Assembly: GCA_029964075.1 (NCBI GenBank) | Contig: CM057150.1 | Location: 1-64,000, forward strand | DNA length: 64,000 bases | Direction of reading: 5' to 3' | From: Patiria pectinifera | Taxonomy: Eukaryota > Echinodermata > Asteroidea > Valvatida > Asterinidae | Shown here: positions 1 to 12,200 of the stretch, in pieces | Layout: every line of letters begins with the position of its first letter | Numbering within the stretch: position 1 is the first letter of the stretch | Notes under the pieces: model-generated | Told to the model about the DNA's origin: nothing | Database searches by the model: none | The model's input: the letters and a program-made list of their open reading frames with translations, nothing else | Program-made: the position numbers and the translations under genes

Positions 1-3000
1 GTAAGTGTAGATAAGGTAATGCTTACTCGAGGCAAACTTAGTTCTGTCTTGAAGTGTGCATGTCAATACCGTGTGGACATTATTCATGTTTTTCCCGCTG
101 TTATAGTTACAACTTCTCTTACCCAATTAACGTGACAAGATCTAACTTTTTCCTTGACCTAAATACAAAACCAACAGCCACTGGTAACAAACAAGATACA
201 ACGACTTTTGAATTATTTTGCAGCAGATTTATTGGAGCTCCTTTTCTGGCTTTCACTGGACAGCACTTCTCTAGGAATGGATTAAAATCAAGAGCACTGT
301 TTTTATTCGATCCCATTTGCAACTGGAATGTACGTGTGCTTTACAAGCTATCAAAACCACACTCTCTTCCTCTCAATCGCCGCTGACCAATTCCCACAGG
401 TCAAAGGTTAAACGGGTAATGTTCACAGACCAATCAGAATGTACACTAACAAACATTCAACCAATCAGACTGCAGAGCTGCTTATCCACGATTGTCCAGC
501 TAAAATATACAAACTTGTTCAGAACTTAACCGCTACATTTGACATTTATTGCACAAATATTGCATTTAATCTTTACAGAGATCATAACGAGGACCAAATG
601 CTTCAATTCCAAAAACCCAACATGATGGGCGCATTCTTTGTACAGAGTACTCAAAAACAAGATCGTCATAGTGGTTTGGTCGCAAATCCAAAATGCTGCA
701 AAATCCAAGGTTGCAATTTCATGCAGTTGCTTATTAGAAAATACTGCTGAGCAAACTGTTTGTGTATAAAGTAAACACTGACAGTGTATAACATTTTGGC
801 AGGTCATGTTGGTTTTTTGGTTTGTTTTTGTTTGGCTAAGCGTATCTCTCTTGTGCTTAGCAGCTCCAGGTGTTGGATTTAAGGTTGAAAATCAAATCTC
901 AGTAATATACATTTAGATGTACTGTCCTTTCTAAATACAATGTATTCCAATTTCACGCCAAAAAAGAAATGATTATTTCGTAATTGCTATTTTCCCCAAA
1001 ATACAACAGTTGGAAAGAATGTACATGTATTATCCAGACCACTCACTTGGTTGTGTACAAAGTCTGTGGAGGGTTGAATGCATTTTCAAAGGAGTTTCTC
1101 GCAAAAATGAAAATGTTTCTCAGTCACAGATTCTCGTCTTTTCAACATTTTTGTAATGACTGACCTTCATTGAGATAATGTATGACGAACAAAAAGTTAC
1201 GTCAGGATTAAACACTACTGTGTATTGTCCAGAAGTTATTCACTTTTGAGAAAGAACAAAAAATCGACCCACGGAACTAACAAATGGAATCAAATTTGAA
1301 ATTATTTACGGACTAGGAGGTAGACTGGTTACCGCCTCACGGTCAGTATTGATAATATCTGGTCTCCTCGCAGGGTAGATCGTTTTTGAGTACAGACATT
1401 CTTAAAGACAAAATTATATCGAAGTTATTGAGGAACAAGGACAGTACATCCTTAATAACATATCTTGATTAAAATACTCTGATATGCAAATCGACATCTT
1501 GATTACAATAACTCGTTTTTTAAAGAATTTATGCACTTACTTTTTAAAAAGGAATCACTTAAATTGCTTCATTTGCTTTTAACTAAGTACTGAAAATAAA
1601 AAACACCCAAAATCGGAATGGATTTTTTTTTATCCATTAGGAAAAAAACTCAAATCCAATTGTTGTTTTTAAGAGCACCGGGATGCATCTTCAAAGATCG
1701 ACTGTTACTGTAAGCACAAAGATGTAAAATATGTAAAAGATAAAGTCTCAATAAAATCTATAATATCTGCTTTATGTATACAGTTTGATTAGTACACAAA
1801 AATACATATTTTGGTTGATCATTTGCAGGAATTTGTAAAATATCAGGATGGAAGAAAATACCATCAATTGCACTAGCTGCAAGCTCACTGTATTAAAAAT
1901 ATATCACTTAGAAAAATCTGCATTTCTTTAATTACAAATATAATCAGTACGGTGTATTGGCAATTTGAAGTACTTATCCCTCACACAAATTTGTTTATTC
2001 AATTTTAATGCTTTCTTCATTTAATGTATAAATAAAATATTCGTCAGATTTCAAAGTCGTGGCCGATGATACAAAAGCAATTTACAAGCCAGATACTCCC
2101 CATAAAACGGTGCATAAAATGATCTCAAATGCACAATAAAATACTGAGTATATTTTTGTTACACAAATAATCCGATCGGGAATATATTTCCCTGCGTGTT
2201 GGATCAGGTGGTTTATAAGCATTTTATAGGTCCATAAAAAATAGCTCCGAGTAATATGATTGTATAACTATCAAAATGCCTTCTCAACTTAAAACAATAT
2301 TTCATTTTAAACAAAAAGTTGTCTTAAAAATCCATTAAAAATTCATACCGGAAGGCAAATTTTAAGTGTTATGTCTATTAGAAAAAAATATGATGACTTA
2401 TATCAGCCCTTTCAACAAACCAGAGAGTTAAAACAAATTTAGGGAAGAATAGCGTTATTATGGTGTAAAATAATGTAAGATTCGCAACTGTACAACGTAG
2501 AAAAAATACAAGTAAAAAATGGTCTCTCAAAACAGGAATGTTACTCTTACTTTGTCATCAAGCACCAAATCTGTAGAATTTTTATGAGTCAAAGACGTTT
2601 TTAAAAACATAACAATTTATAAACGCGACTGTCCATTGTTGCTTGTGAGTTGTCCCATAATGATAAGTGTAAGCCTAAAGGGATTATCATCCAAAAAATG
2701 CCTTGAACATATCCACAGTGTCAATAACACCTGATCACATGGATTCTGATAAGGCACGTTATTCTGATGTGACAAAGCACCAAGGCATATCAAAAAATTA
2801 ACCTGCTCCTGATTCTTGTGACATTTGCAGAAAAAAAACATGCTGAACTCCAATCTTTGGAAAATTGTGTTCACTTTAGATGTGCAGGGAGAAAGAGACC
2901 ACGCTGGTCCAAATATTTTGATAAAACACCCCCCCCCCACAAAAAGGGGGTGGGCACTTTCTGTACAAAATAATGATTCTTTATGTTTTCGAGCACCGCA

Positions 3001-5080
3001 CCTGTTTAAGTCTCCACAAATGTTGGTAGCTGGAGTCTAAATATAGGGCTGACCCTCCTTCCATAGACCACTATCATGTTGCGGCCTTCTTGATTTTTCC
3101 CCATTCAAATCAACATAACCAAAGCGAGGCTTGAAGGAAAAATAGTCTGTTTCCTTTTTGCACAAAAACATTATAATTTAGTACCGTTATTGGATACAGG
3201 GAGTATGACTGAAATGGTGGCAGCATGATAAAGGTTTATTATCTATAAGGAGTGAGATTGGAAGAAAATGGAAAATCCGAGAAACAATGGGCAGAAGGTT
3301 TGTGGGTCGATGATATTCCACAGCAATGTAGGGTCTATCGTATTCGTTCATATTTGCCTTCAGACACCCCTCACAAAGTAATAACACCCATTAAGTTTGT
3401 TTTGCATAGACCCATAATACGGTAAAACCTCAGGAATTCCAGATTTTAAAAGAGATTCAGTGTCCTGAAACCAGGAAAATCCTGACCAATCGCACCCCTA
3501 GTTCCCAGATTGCACCACAGTCATCTTAAAGACAGAGATTTCAAGGCTCTGATATTCTTTAAAAGTTCCACAACTTTTTCAATCCGGCACTTCCTCAACA
3601 TTGAAAGATCACCTCTTGTACCTTTTGCCTCCTTTCAATTATCAATGGCAATCTGTGCCTTAGTAATGCCTATTGAAAAAACAAACTTAATGTAATGTGA
3701 CGATTGTTAGTATATTAAAAATAATGGAAGGAACAAAGGTAAATGTATTTACAAAAATTATATAAATATTGCAACTCAAAAAATGTCTGCATAAATCATT
3801 AGCATTTTGCATATTTCCATATATTATACAACTATGACAACGATGATTAATACAAAATTATTTTTAACATATATCATTAAAGTACATACTCGAATGTTTA
3901 TTGAGGTCAATCAGCCGTGACCTCGTAGCCGGCTACGAGGTGGATAGATCGAGTGGCGGGGTATTCTGCAATTGTGCCACTTTTTCTTTTGACATCTGAT
4001 TTTAGTTTTGGATGGTGTTTTCTTCATTACCTTTATTGTTTTATTGTACATGTATAAAGCCAAGAGGAGTGGTTTTCCCACAGACTCCTTACTGATTAGT
4101 TTGCCATGTTTATTCATTAGTTAGACTTGTTCAAGCTGTTCATTTACTGTAGACTTGCATTTCCTTGATTTTGTATTTAGCCACCTGTTTCATTTAGTTA
4201 TTCTTATCTGCTTTGGACCTTTGCAAGTTTACTGTTCAGAAATGTTGAATTACCCCCTTGGTGATTAGTCCCACCTGGCATTCAGAAGACAGGGACCACT
4301 GTTTACCTTGTTCATTTAATATTCACAAGAGATTTTGGTGTTCTTGGCAAGACTGTATAGCAGGTCCACATGGCATTGTTAATATTACTTTAGACCTAGT
4401 GTAGCTTGACTTTGTTTGCATTGTTTACTGTTTCTTATTATGTTCTTTACTTTTCTTTTCTTTTCTTATGTTAACAGATTTCTGCCAGAAGTGTCTTTAA
4501 GGTCCACTTTATACAACACTGTGTTGGTTAAATACTGTTGGTTTTTAACTCGGTTAAGGTCTTTGGTTTAAGTTGGTTTTTAAGTTTCTTTAAGTCTTTG
4601 GGTTTTTTTTTAGGTTTAAGTTTTGGGTTTAGTCTTTGCTCTTACTTGATTTTCGTGGTCTTGGTTTTATAATTATCTGGTCATTTTGAAAGTTCTTGTC
4701 AATAAATTCTTTTTGTCTTGTTTTGTTCGAAATCTAGAATTGTGTCAGTTGTCCCTATTAATTCAGTCTCCTCGCAACTTTTCTCTTCAAAGATCCTGAG
4801 TTTAGTTTAGTTGTAGTAGTTTTAGTGCGAGTTCCCCATAGTGTGTCATTTTTCCAGGTTACATCTACTAAACAAAAATGATCAAATAATTGAGCTACAG
4901 AGAAAAATAAGCAAAGCTGCCAATTCATAAAATGTGCACATTGTATTCAAGTGAGGAATTCATTTGAGCATGGGTGGAGGAAAAAAAACAAATCAACAAA
5001 TGCGCATGAACAGTGGACAACGCAAACAAAAAGTGCATGGCGCCTATAGTGACCCCTTTCAATAGCTCCAATGGGAGGGA
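1..5080. other. 3' flank of the receptor gene, no gene recognised
   Basis: AT-rich sequence with only short, unconvincing open frames on both strands, homopolymer runs (for example C-run at 2930-2939) and no recognisable domain. A short inverted repeat around 3914-3944 (cctcgtagccggctacgagg) is the only clear local structure. A tyrosine-rich open stretch at 3290-3370 (minus) is treated in the findings. Confidence 0.6.
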
Positions 5081-5290
5081 CGTGCTGCATGCGCATATTG
5101 ACTCGTACGCACATAGGGCAAAGTACACATGATTTTGTTTTGAATCTGCATGAACTGGTAATAACTTGGCACGAGCGTCAGGTGCTCCTGTAATGTGCTC
5201 AAGATTCCCTCCCAGTGGTCCCCCCAACTCTCCTTTTGTAACCGTTGAGGGGGGTACTTGTGCACGGAGTCTATAAGAGCCCTGTATATC
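5080..5290 (+). repeat. SINE-like interspersed repeat, copy 1
   Basis: The segment around 5215-5275 (cccaactctcc...ggggggtacttgtgcac...gagtc) recurs in inverse orientation at about 20200-20260. Two dispersed, oppositely oriented copies 15 kb apart indicate a mobile repeat. Confidence 0.5.
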
Positions 5291-5394
5291 TCAATTCACC
5301 GCTTAACGATGCTGTACAGCACAAACCAATTAAATTTTAAAGTATGAAAAAAAAATTGGTTTATATTATACCTTTAAAATCTTGGCAAGGAACG

Positions 5395-5400
5395 TTTATT
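5395..5400 (-). promoter_or_regulatory. Candidate poly(A) signal of the receptor gene
   Basis: The plus strand reads TTTATT, that is AATAAA on the minus strand, about 680 bases past the stop codon. It is a plausible end of the 3' UTR but AT-rich sequence makes chance hits common. Confidence 0.3.
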
Positions 5401-5589
5401 TACAGCTTGTCCAGATGTTAAAAATTAGACACGTTTTATAGGCTTAATCAGTTGTTTTTTTTCAAAGAAGGATTTTGTGTTTAAACATTTTCTTCTGCCT
5501 CCTAGATAAACCGTAATTTTTTCACAATCATGTGTTCACTCTCTCTACTCATATCTATGAGACTTTGTGACAACATTTTCTACGGTTAA

Positions 5590-5795
5590 CTGGGTGGGAC
5601 TCGAACCAACGACCCCCCGAGTACTAGTACAGGTATCTTGTGATTCACTATTTAAATGTGCAACTTTAGAATGATGTACATATACTGATCACATACAGGT
5701 ATAACATGTATAAGGCTGCATCCGAATCAGCTGTCTACAGCTAGGTCTAGGTCTGCGCCTATTGAAAATACGCCGGGACGCGCTGACAATAGACG
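5590..5795 (+). repeat. Interspersed repeat, copy 1 (pair with 50525-50665)
   Basis: From about 5640 the sequence (gattcactatttaaatgt, tacatatactgatcaca, gctgcatcc.aatcagctgt, aggtctgc.cc) recurs in inverse orientation at 50525-50665. At 5595-5615 it has gggactcgaacc, the complement of a tRNA B-box, so it may be a tRNA-derived SINE on the minus strand. Confidence 0.5.
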
Positions 5796-6082
5796 CAGCC
5801 GTAGCTCTAGCTCTGGAAAGCTGTTTCGGACACGGCCTAACATTGCATTAAGGCTTGCTCATAATTAATGTGAATGTCAGGAACATTGGACGTCACACAA
5901 ATTTGCAGTAAAATTTGCAAGAATTGGAACGTTTTCAACAAGTGCGAATTTGCAGCATACGTGCACTTGCCATGACATCACAAATTCCCATTCAGTTTTG
6001 CACAGAGCATGAACAAGCCTTAAGGAATGTCTTGGAACACATTTCATATTTACGGCTGAGCGAAATCATTCCTTATCAGTGT

Positions 6083-6220
6083 CTACTTATCCTCCGGTTT
6101 CATCCGTGCGAAGTCCAGCGAAGCGTACTCCGTTGATTCCTCTGTCTGGATGGGTGGTTGGTCTACAGGATGTTGCTTCATATGACCCACCTCAGCATAG
6201 ATCAAGCCGTGCTCGGTCAC
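6083..6220 (-). CDS. Receptor terminal exon with LIYAEV and TEYASL, stop codon
   Basis: The last coding exon: acceptor taacctattttcccag, 45 codons, then TAG at 6083-6085. It encodes VTEHGLIYAEVGHMKQHP, and near the end ESTEYASLDFARMKPEDK. LIYAEV fits the ITIM consensus and TEYASL is close to the ITSM pattern (T at -2), spaced 26 residues apart, as in paired-motif immune receptors. This ITIM plus ITSM-like pair at the C terminus is the best functional clue in the gene; recruitment of SHP-type phosphatases is inferred. Confidence 0.85.
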   Translation of the reverse strand: MTEHGLIYAEVGHMKQHPVDQPPIQTEESTEYASLDFARMKPEDK

Positions 6221-9200
6221 CTGGGAAAATAGGTTAAAAGAAAAGATTATCATTATATTAGTTATCACCCAAGTGCGAGTGGAATAATGTATTGCGTCTT
6301 AGTCCCATATACCACGAGGCCAAAGGCTGAGGGACAAATGGAACACAGACACACCACATTTCCGTGAGTTTGTTACTGCATTCAATAGGGGACGTTGAAC
6401 AATAGAGGACAATAGGGTCCCCAATTCCCGAAGGTCCCCAATTTGGCAATGTGTAGAAAACATATGGGAGGTCTTCCTAAAAAGTTAAAAATACAACCAA
6501 AAGGGGGACAATAGAGGGTCCCCAATTGCAGGCAAATACACACTTGTGTGGGTGCAAATGGGTAAAGAAATGATGCAGAGTTATGATGGAACAAGCACGC
6601 TGTGCACACACTAGTCAGCAGTTATCGTTCACGTGCATGCAGCAGGAATAACGTATGCATCTTAGAAAAGCAGGATATGTGGAGTTAAGTATATGACCGT
6701 GGTGTTAGGTATATCACACTGTTGTTGCCATGGATTGACAAATCAAAACTGCCCTGCCTGTTACTCCTAGTACCGCCCAAAACTGCCCAGCACTTATCAG
6801 ACTTATGGATTTGTCAGAGAAAATTTTAATGTATGTAACACAATGCAGTGCAAGTGCTGGTCAATTTTATCTACATATACTAGTGTAGAGTAAAGTCTTT
6901 CAGGAGCAAAATATATGGCCCATTAGGCAGGAGTTTATCTCCGGATGAAACGACAGAGATTTGTTTCCCCTGGATGGGATGCCAGTCCATTGCAGGTTAC
7001 TCCCCAGCTAATGCAGGTACCCATTTATACTCCTGGGTGGAGAGAGGCAAGTGGGGTAAAGTGGCCTGCCCTAGGGCACAACATATTGCCAGCAGCTGGA
7101 TTCGAACCCCTGGCTCTGATCATGAATCACAAGGCCCTAACCACTAGGCCAAACTTTGTTTTGCCATGTCCCTACCCTTAGTACATTGTTATACTCTATT
7201 TCTAATACATGTATAAGGAAATAATTTAATAAACAATTCTATGCCCTAATGCTTTTGAATGAAGTACATAAAGTTCAAAGACTGGCCACACTATGCTGCA
7301 TGAGGGCTCCCTTCATGGACACCATTAACTGCACGAAGAAGACATGACTGTTTGCCTATCGTTTTTATCTTTAGCAAATAAATATTGCATGTGGGCTTAA
7401 GCATGGTAAAACCATCACATTGTTGACACATCCGGGTTATGGTTCCGTCAAGCATGTCAAGTGTTTTGTTTTGGACTGTTATGCATGGACTTTAGCCAAA
7501 ATCACTTGAAATTCATTACGTGCTTATACATTGCAAACACAATGACTGAATCTCCTTATTTTTATTCTGGTTCATGCAAACTGCCATGAGGAAGTAAGTT
7601 GCAAAACTAAATTTTTGGGTTGACAACCTTAATGACTAAAGCATGAATCATGTTTTCATTTAGTATTTAGACTGCCATTTGGTATACAATAATGTTTGAA
7701 GATATGAAGATCTGATACCCATGCAACAGTATTATTGTTGGCAAAGTCCTTCAGCCAAAAAAATAATAAAACCCTGAAAACGCAGCGTGAGAAGACGACC
7801 TTTAACACATCAAGCCCATTACCCCTTGCCCTTCATCTGTTTATTTTCTATTTTTACACTATCCAATCCATCTGTGTATTTCACACGGATTCTACACAAC
7901 ATTTATCTTTTGTAATCAGACAGACTTTGCACTTTATCACTACGTAAAGTCAGAAATCCGCTTCTAGAATTGTTTCTCTGTTTACTGACATTATTGAAAC
8001 CGAAACTCTCTGTAGACATTTGCTTAACAGTGCCCATTGACAAAGTTAAATAATGACATATCAAGTATTGAAACTAACGCCTGTAAGCAAACTGACAATA
8101 TGGAGACAAACTCATTAAGCGAAAATGGCCTTTGTATTTCTAGGTTTTGGGTCCAGGGAAAAGGGAGAGAGCCAAAATGGGGATTTTTAAAGAAAAACCC
8201 CAATTTTTCTCTGTCAAACTATTTTTGGAAGGGGCAGTTGCTGCTGCACTTCTAAGAAAATATACAAATTTAAAAAGCAACAAGATGTCTCTATGACACT
8301 TTTATGCTTTATAATTGTAATGTCATTCCTGATAAATGTTTATTTTTAAGACAGAACAAAGAAATGTATCAGGGCTCTTGAACATGTGCCCTACAGAATA
8401 CTGTTCCAAGCAGTGGTGTAGTCTGTGTTCTTACCACAGGGAGTGGGTTGGGGTGCTGGATGCTACAATGGTGGGACGTGGGGGGGGGAAGTTTCACCTG
8501 TCACCCAGTCTTTGTAAAATTAAAAAGTGGAAAGGGGGGGGGGGGGCTGGAGGAAGTCATCATCTTTTTATGGGGGCGCTCTTCAAATATAGTATCGGGC
8601 AATACCCCTGTAGGTGGTTCTTTGCAATATTTTTTTATGAGAGGGCGTGCCCCCTCCACTTACGCAGTTGATTCCAAAACTCTGCCAACTGAGCTATCCA
8701 GCCAATCCTACCAGTATGTTGCTGGTCCTGCAACAATTATTTGTTAAATTCTTTTTGTAGTAAAAAGCAAAGAAGACTCACCACTCGTCCACTTGTGTCC
8801 TGTTGCCCCCCAACACTTGCATATGTGTCAGCAGAAGCTAAATGATCAAAATGAAAAATGTTCATTTAAGGTAGAGTAAACCATTTGTAATTTTTGCATT
8901 TTTGAACAAAAGTTCTCAAAATCTAAAGACAGACATTTAATAGCTAACCTGAAGAAGTTTTGGCTCTGTGAAATGCTGTCTATTTCGAGAAAACGGAACA
9001 AACGTAAACACAATCTCCAGACACAATCCCGAAACAGCATTCAGGACATGATTATCATTCAGCGGGTTGTCACAGATTCGCCAAATTGCAAACTAACTAC
9101 AAATTCAGAGCACTGAGCATGATGTCCCAAAATTTTCGAAAAATGTGTCACTTGACAAATCTTTGGAAATGACCTTCTTTTGTTGTTTTCTTCAAATTGA

Positions 9201-12200
9201 CAGCATACCAGGAGGACTAATTTCACATGGATTTTATTACTTTTACTATCTTTGAAGCAAGTAACTGTTTTCACAATAATGTGGTCGGCTACTTTTTGGA
9301 TAGCGGCAGTTTACGAGGCAATCTTACGGTCTCGTAATCAAACATAGAGACAGGACAGTAGCGTCACTTACATCAGCGTTGTAGGACTTGAGTTAAGGAC
9401 TCGGACTCAAGTCACATTTTCGTGACTCGGCCCGACTCGAGTCACATTGGAAATCACGTGTTTTCATGCAAAGGAAAAATATAACGTTACGTATTTGTGC
9501 GACGAACGCTGCTGCGGAAAATCGTATCCAGGGGCCACGCATGCATGCCAAAAAGTGTCCGGTACCAAAAAGTGTCTGCTTACGACAATGCTAATAATAG
9601 GCTGGGGATTTTTGAGCTAGGGTTTTACTTAAAAGACAGAATAGATGATTGAAAAATATATTTAAACAAAATGATTAGTTTGGTAAACAACTAAGAACAA
9701 GTGACTTGTGACTCGGACTCGTGACTCGAACTCGGGGCTTGTGACTTAGGACTCGGACTCGACTTTGGTGACTCGACTACAACACTGAAGTACATTGAGA
9801 AAGGCAGTCGGACGGTTGCCGAAAGCTGTGATAGAATTTTCCCGTAAGTGCTGGTGTACAAGAATCAACTATATTATGACTGATCCTCAGCCAAAGAACC
9901 TTCATGCCATTAATATTTTACATTATTTTAGATATAATCACAAAAAAAGACAACCCGATATGAATATACCTGCAGCTGGGGGGCTCTTTGCCTTGTCTTT
10001 GTCACTGATCTGCACCTCTTCATATTGTGGCGGGAATATCTGTGACCCGATCCGTAGTCCCTTTACCCAGACAACCTAGCTAAGGATCAGTACCCCAGCA
10101 GCCGGGAATGCAGGCCCGTTTGGATGGAAATATACCGCCCTATACGCGTAGCAGCACTCACCCACGCCCCTCAACCTCAAAGATGGACAAGGACAGACAA
10201 TTAAGTACACAACAGTCAATGACCTCAATTACTGCTTGATTTATTTACACAGAATCAATGTCATATGATGGACCTCTCGTTAAATTATAATGTTAGCCTC
10301 TAATAAGTGATTGGTCTCTGAGCCTCTCAATTATCTCTGTAGGGGTAGCCTCGCATTAGCCGCTACGGTAAGGCAGTGCTGGGCAGCACGGTGATGCCTG
10401 GCTGGGGATAGCCTCTGAATCCCGGGTAAGAACCGTACGCCTCTAGCGTTCCTGTGCGCCTCCACTCTCCCGCCCTCGACCGTTTCCAGTCGCGATCCTT
10501 CCTCGAGGCGGCGGGTAGATGAGCGCGCCCTTCCGGCTCCGTCACGTTACAATCGGCAGATCGCTGTATGTCGCTCCGCCTCCAGTAGCCTCCGCGGACT
10601 CCGTGCCTCCTTATGCCAGCCCGACTTCACCGCACCACCCAGCACACGCCCGTCAGCGCGCGCAAGCTAATTTGCCTACCGTCTCTTCCCCGTAGATAAT
10701 CTCGGCGTACGCTCGGAAGGTTGTATCTGAGATAAGCCTAATTTGTGACAGTGTGTGTCTGAGCTGTGTCTACCTGAACTGAGCCTGTCTCGCAACTGCG
10801 CCGGGGCCTTATATAGGGCCCACAGCCGCGAGCGCGCCCTCTCTAGACTACGCTGCTATAGTAATTTGCGCCACAAAGCCTCCTTCTTAGCATGAACGTC
10901 CTCGTTCATAACAGCTAAAGACCTGATATTCAAAAGCAAATTACTCAAAACTTTCTTATATCAAAGCGTTTAATCTAAACAATGAAAAGGTCCATAACTT
11001 CAACAGGTCGGCGCCTCTTTATACATGCGCCTCATAAAAGAAACATAGTTAACTTTATAAAACTCTGAGAAAACTTTATAGAAAACTTTATAAACTTTAA
11101 GAAACTTTAAGAAAACTTATATAAAGGTTATAGAAAACTCTGTATAAACTTAAGAAATGATGGCTTAGAGAAACGAGCCTAACTCATAGGAAATCCGTAC
11201 GGAACATGCTGCCTCTGTGATCTCTCGGATGCGCTGTTACTTCTTGCGGAAATCTTGATCGAACTGGACATCGTACACCCTCTCCAACCGCTGCTCACGA
11301 ACTTTCACACCCTCCTTGTACTCTAGGGTGGTCGACACCTCCTTCACTCGGGTAACCCTGCCCCTCAGTACCTCTTCCAGGGATGTCACGTGGATTGGGC
11401 GCAGATCCTCTTGGATGTGCGCAGCTGCTCCGTTGTTGGGTGCTGCCTCAGCCGCCTCATGTTGTTGCAACTCTTCCGCCTCCTCTTCACTGCTCTCCAC
11501 GTGGTCCTGCTGGGCCATAAGGAACATCCCCCGAGGCTTACCGCCAAGTGGCTTACGCACTGGGGCTGGCACATCTTCTTCTAGCAAGGACAAAGAGGCC
11601 GGTGACAAAGACAGTCCTCCACTCGCCTCCGGTCCAACAATTGAGAGATCCAGGGGGCCTCCTTGAGTGATTGTACTCTGCTTAGCGGCATTCCGCTTGG
11701 CTGGCGGTTCCTCCTGTGCCTCTGGCTCACTTTGAGTCGGTCGCTTCCCTCCCCGTGGTTGTTCGTCGACGTCGTCTCCCTGATGGAGTATATGTAGGGC
11801 CTCTGCCCACGTCTCAGCATCTCCAAGATCCTTCACCTTCCGTCCCTCTGGTCTCTTCACCACCATCCGTCTGGTCTCCTTTGCCGCTTTTTCTCCCTCT
11901 TCGGAACGTCGCCTCTGCGCCCGCTCTCTCTCAGTCTCCAAGGGGAGAAGATCCACCTCATGGATGTGGGCCTCGTGATTCTGACGGTAGTGTCTTCGCA
12001 AGTTATCCTTCCTCGTACTCTTGAAGGGACACCGTACGCACCAAGCGAAGATCTGAGACGGGCCATGACCCACCTGTCTATGTCGGGCCAGGCTGGTCCT
12101 GTGCTGAAACGTCAGTGAGCACTCTTCACATTGGAACTTTTTCTTTTCCTGCTCCTTCATTGTGTTCAGTCGTCGTCACCTAACAAGTAAACAATAAAAA

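Noticed and set aside
9366-9795. Repeated gactcgg/ctcgagtc as a regulatory array
   Set aside because: Explained by the subterminal repeats of a hAT-like MITE with inverted ends.
11316-12024. Several plus-strand open frames opposite ORF3
   Set aside because: They are shadows of the zinc-finger ORF on the other strand.
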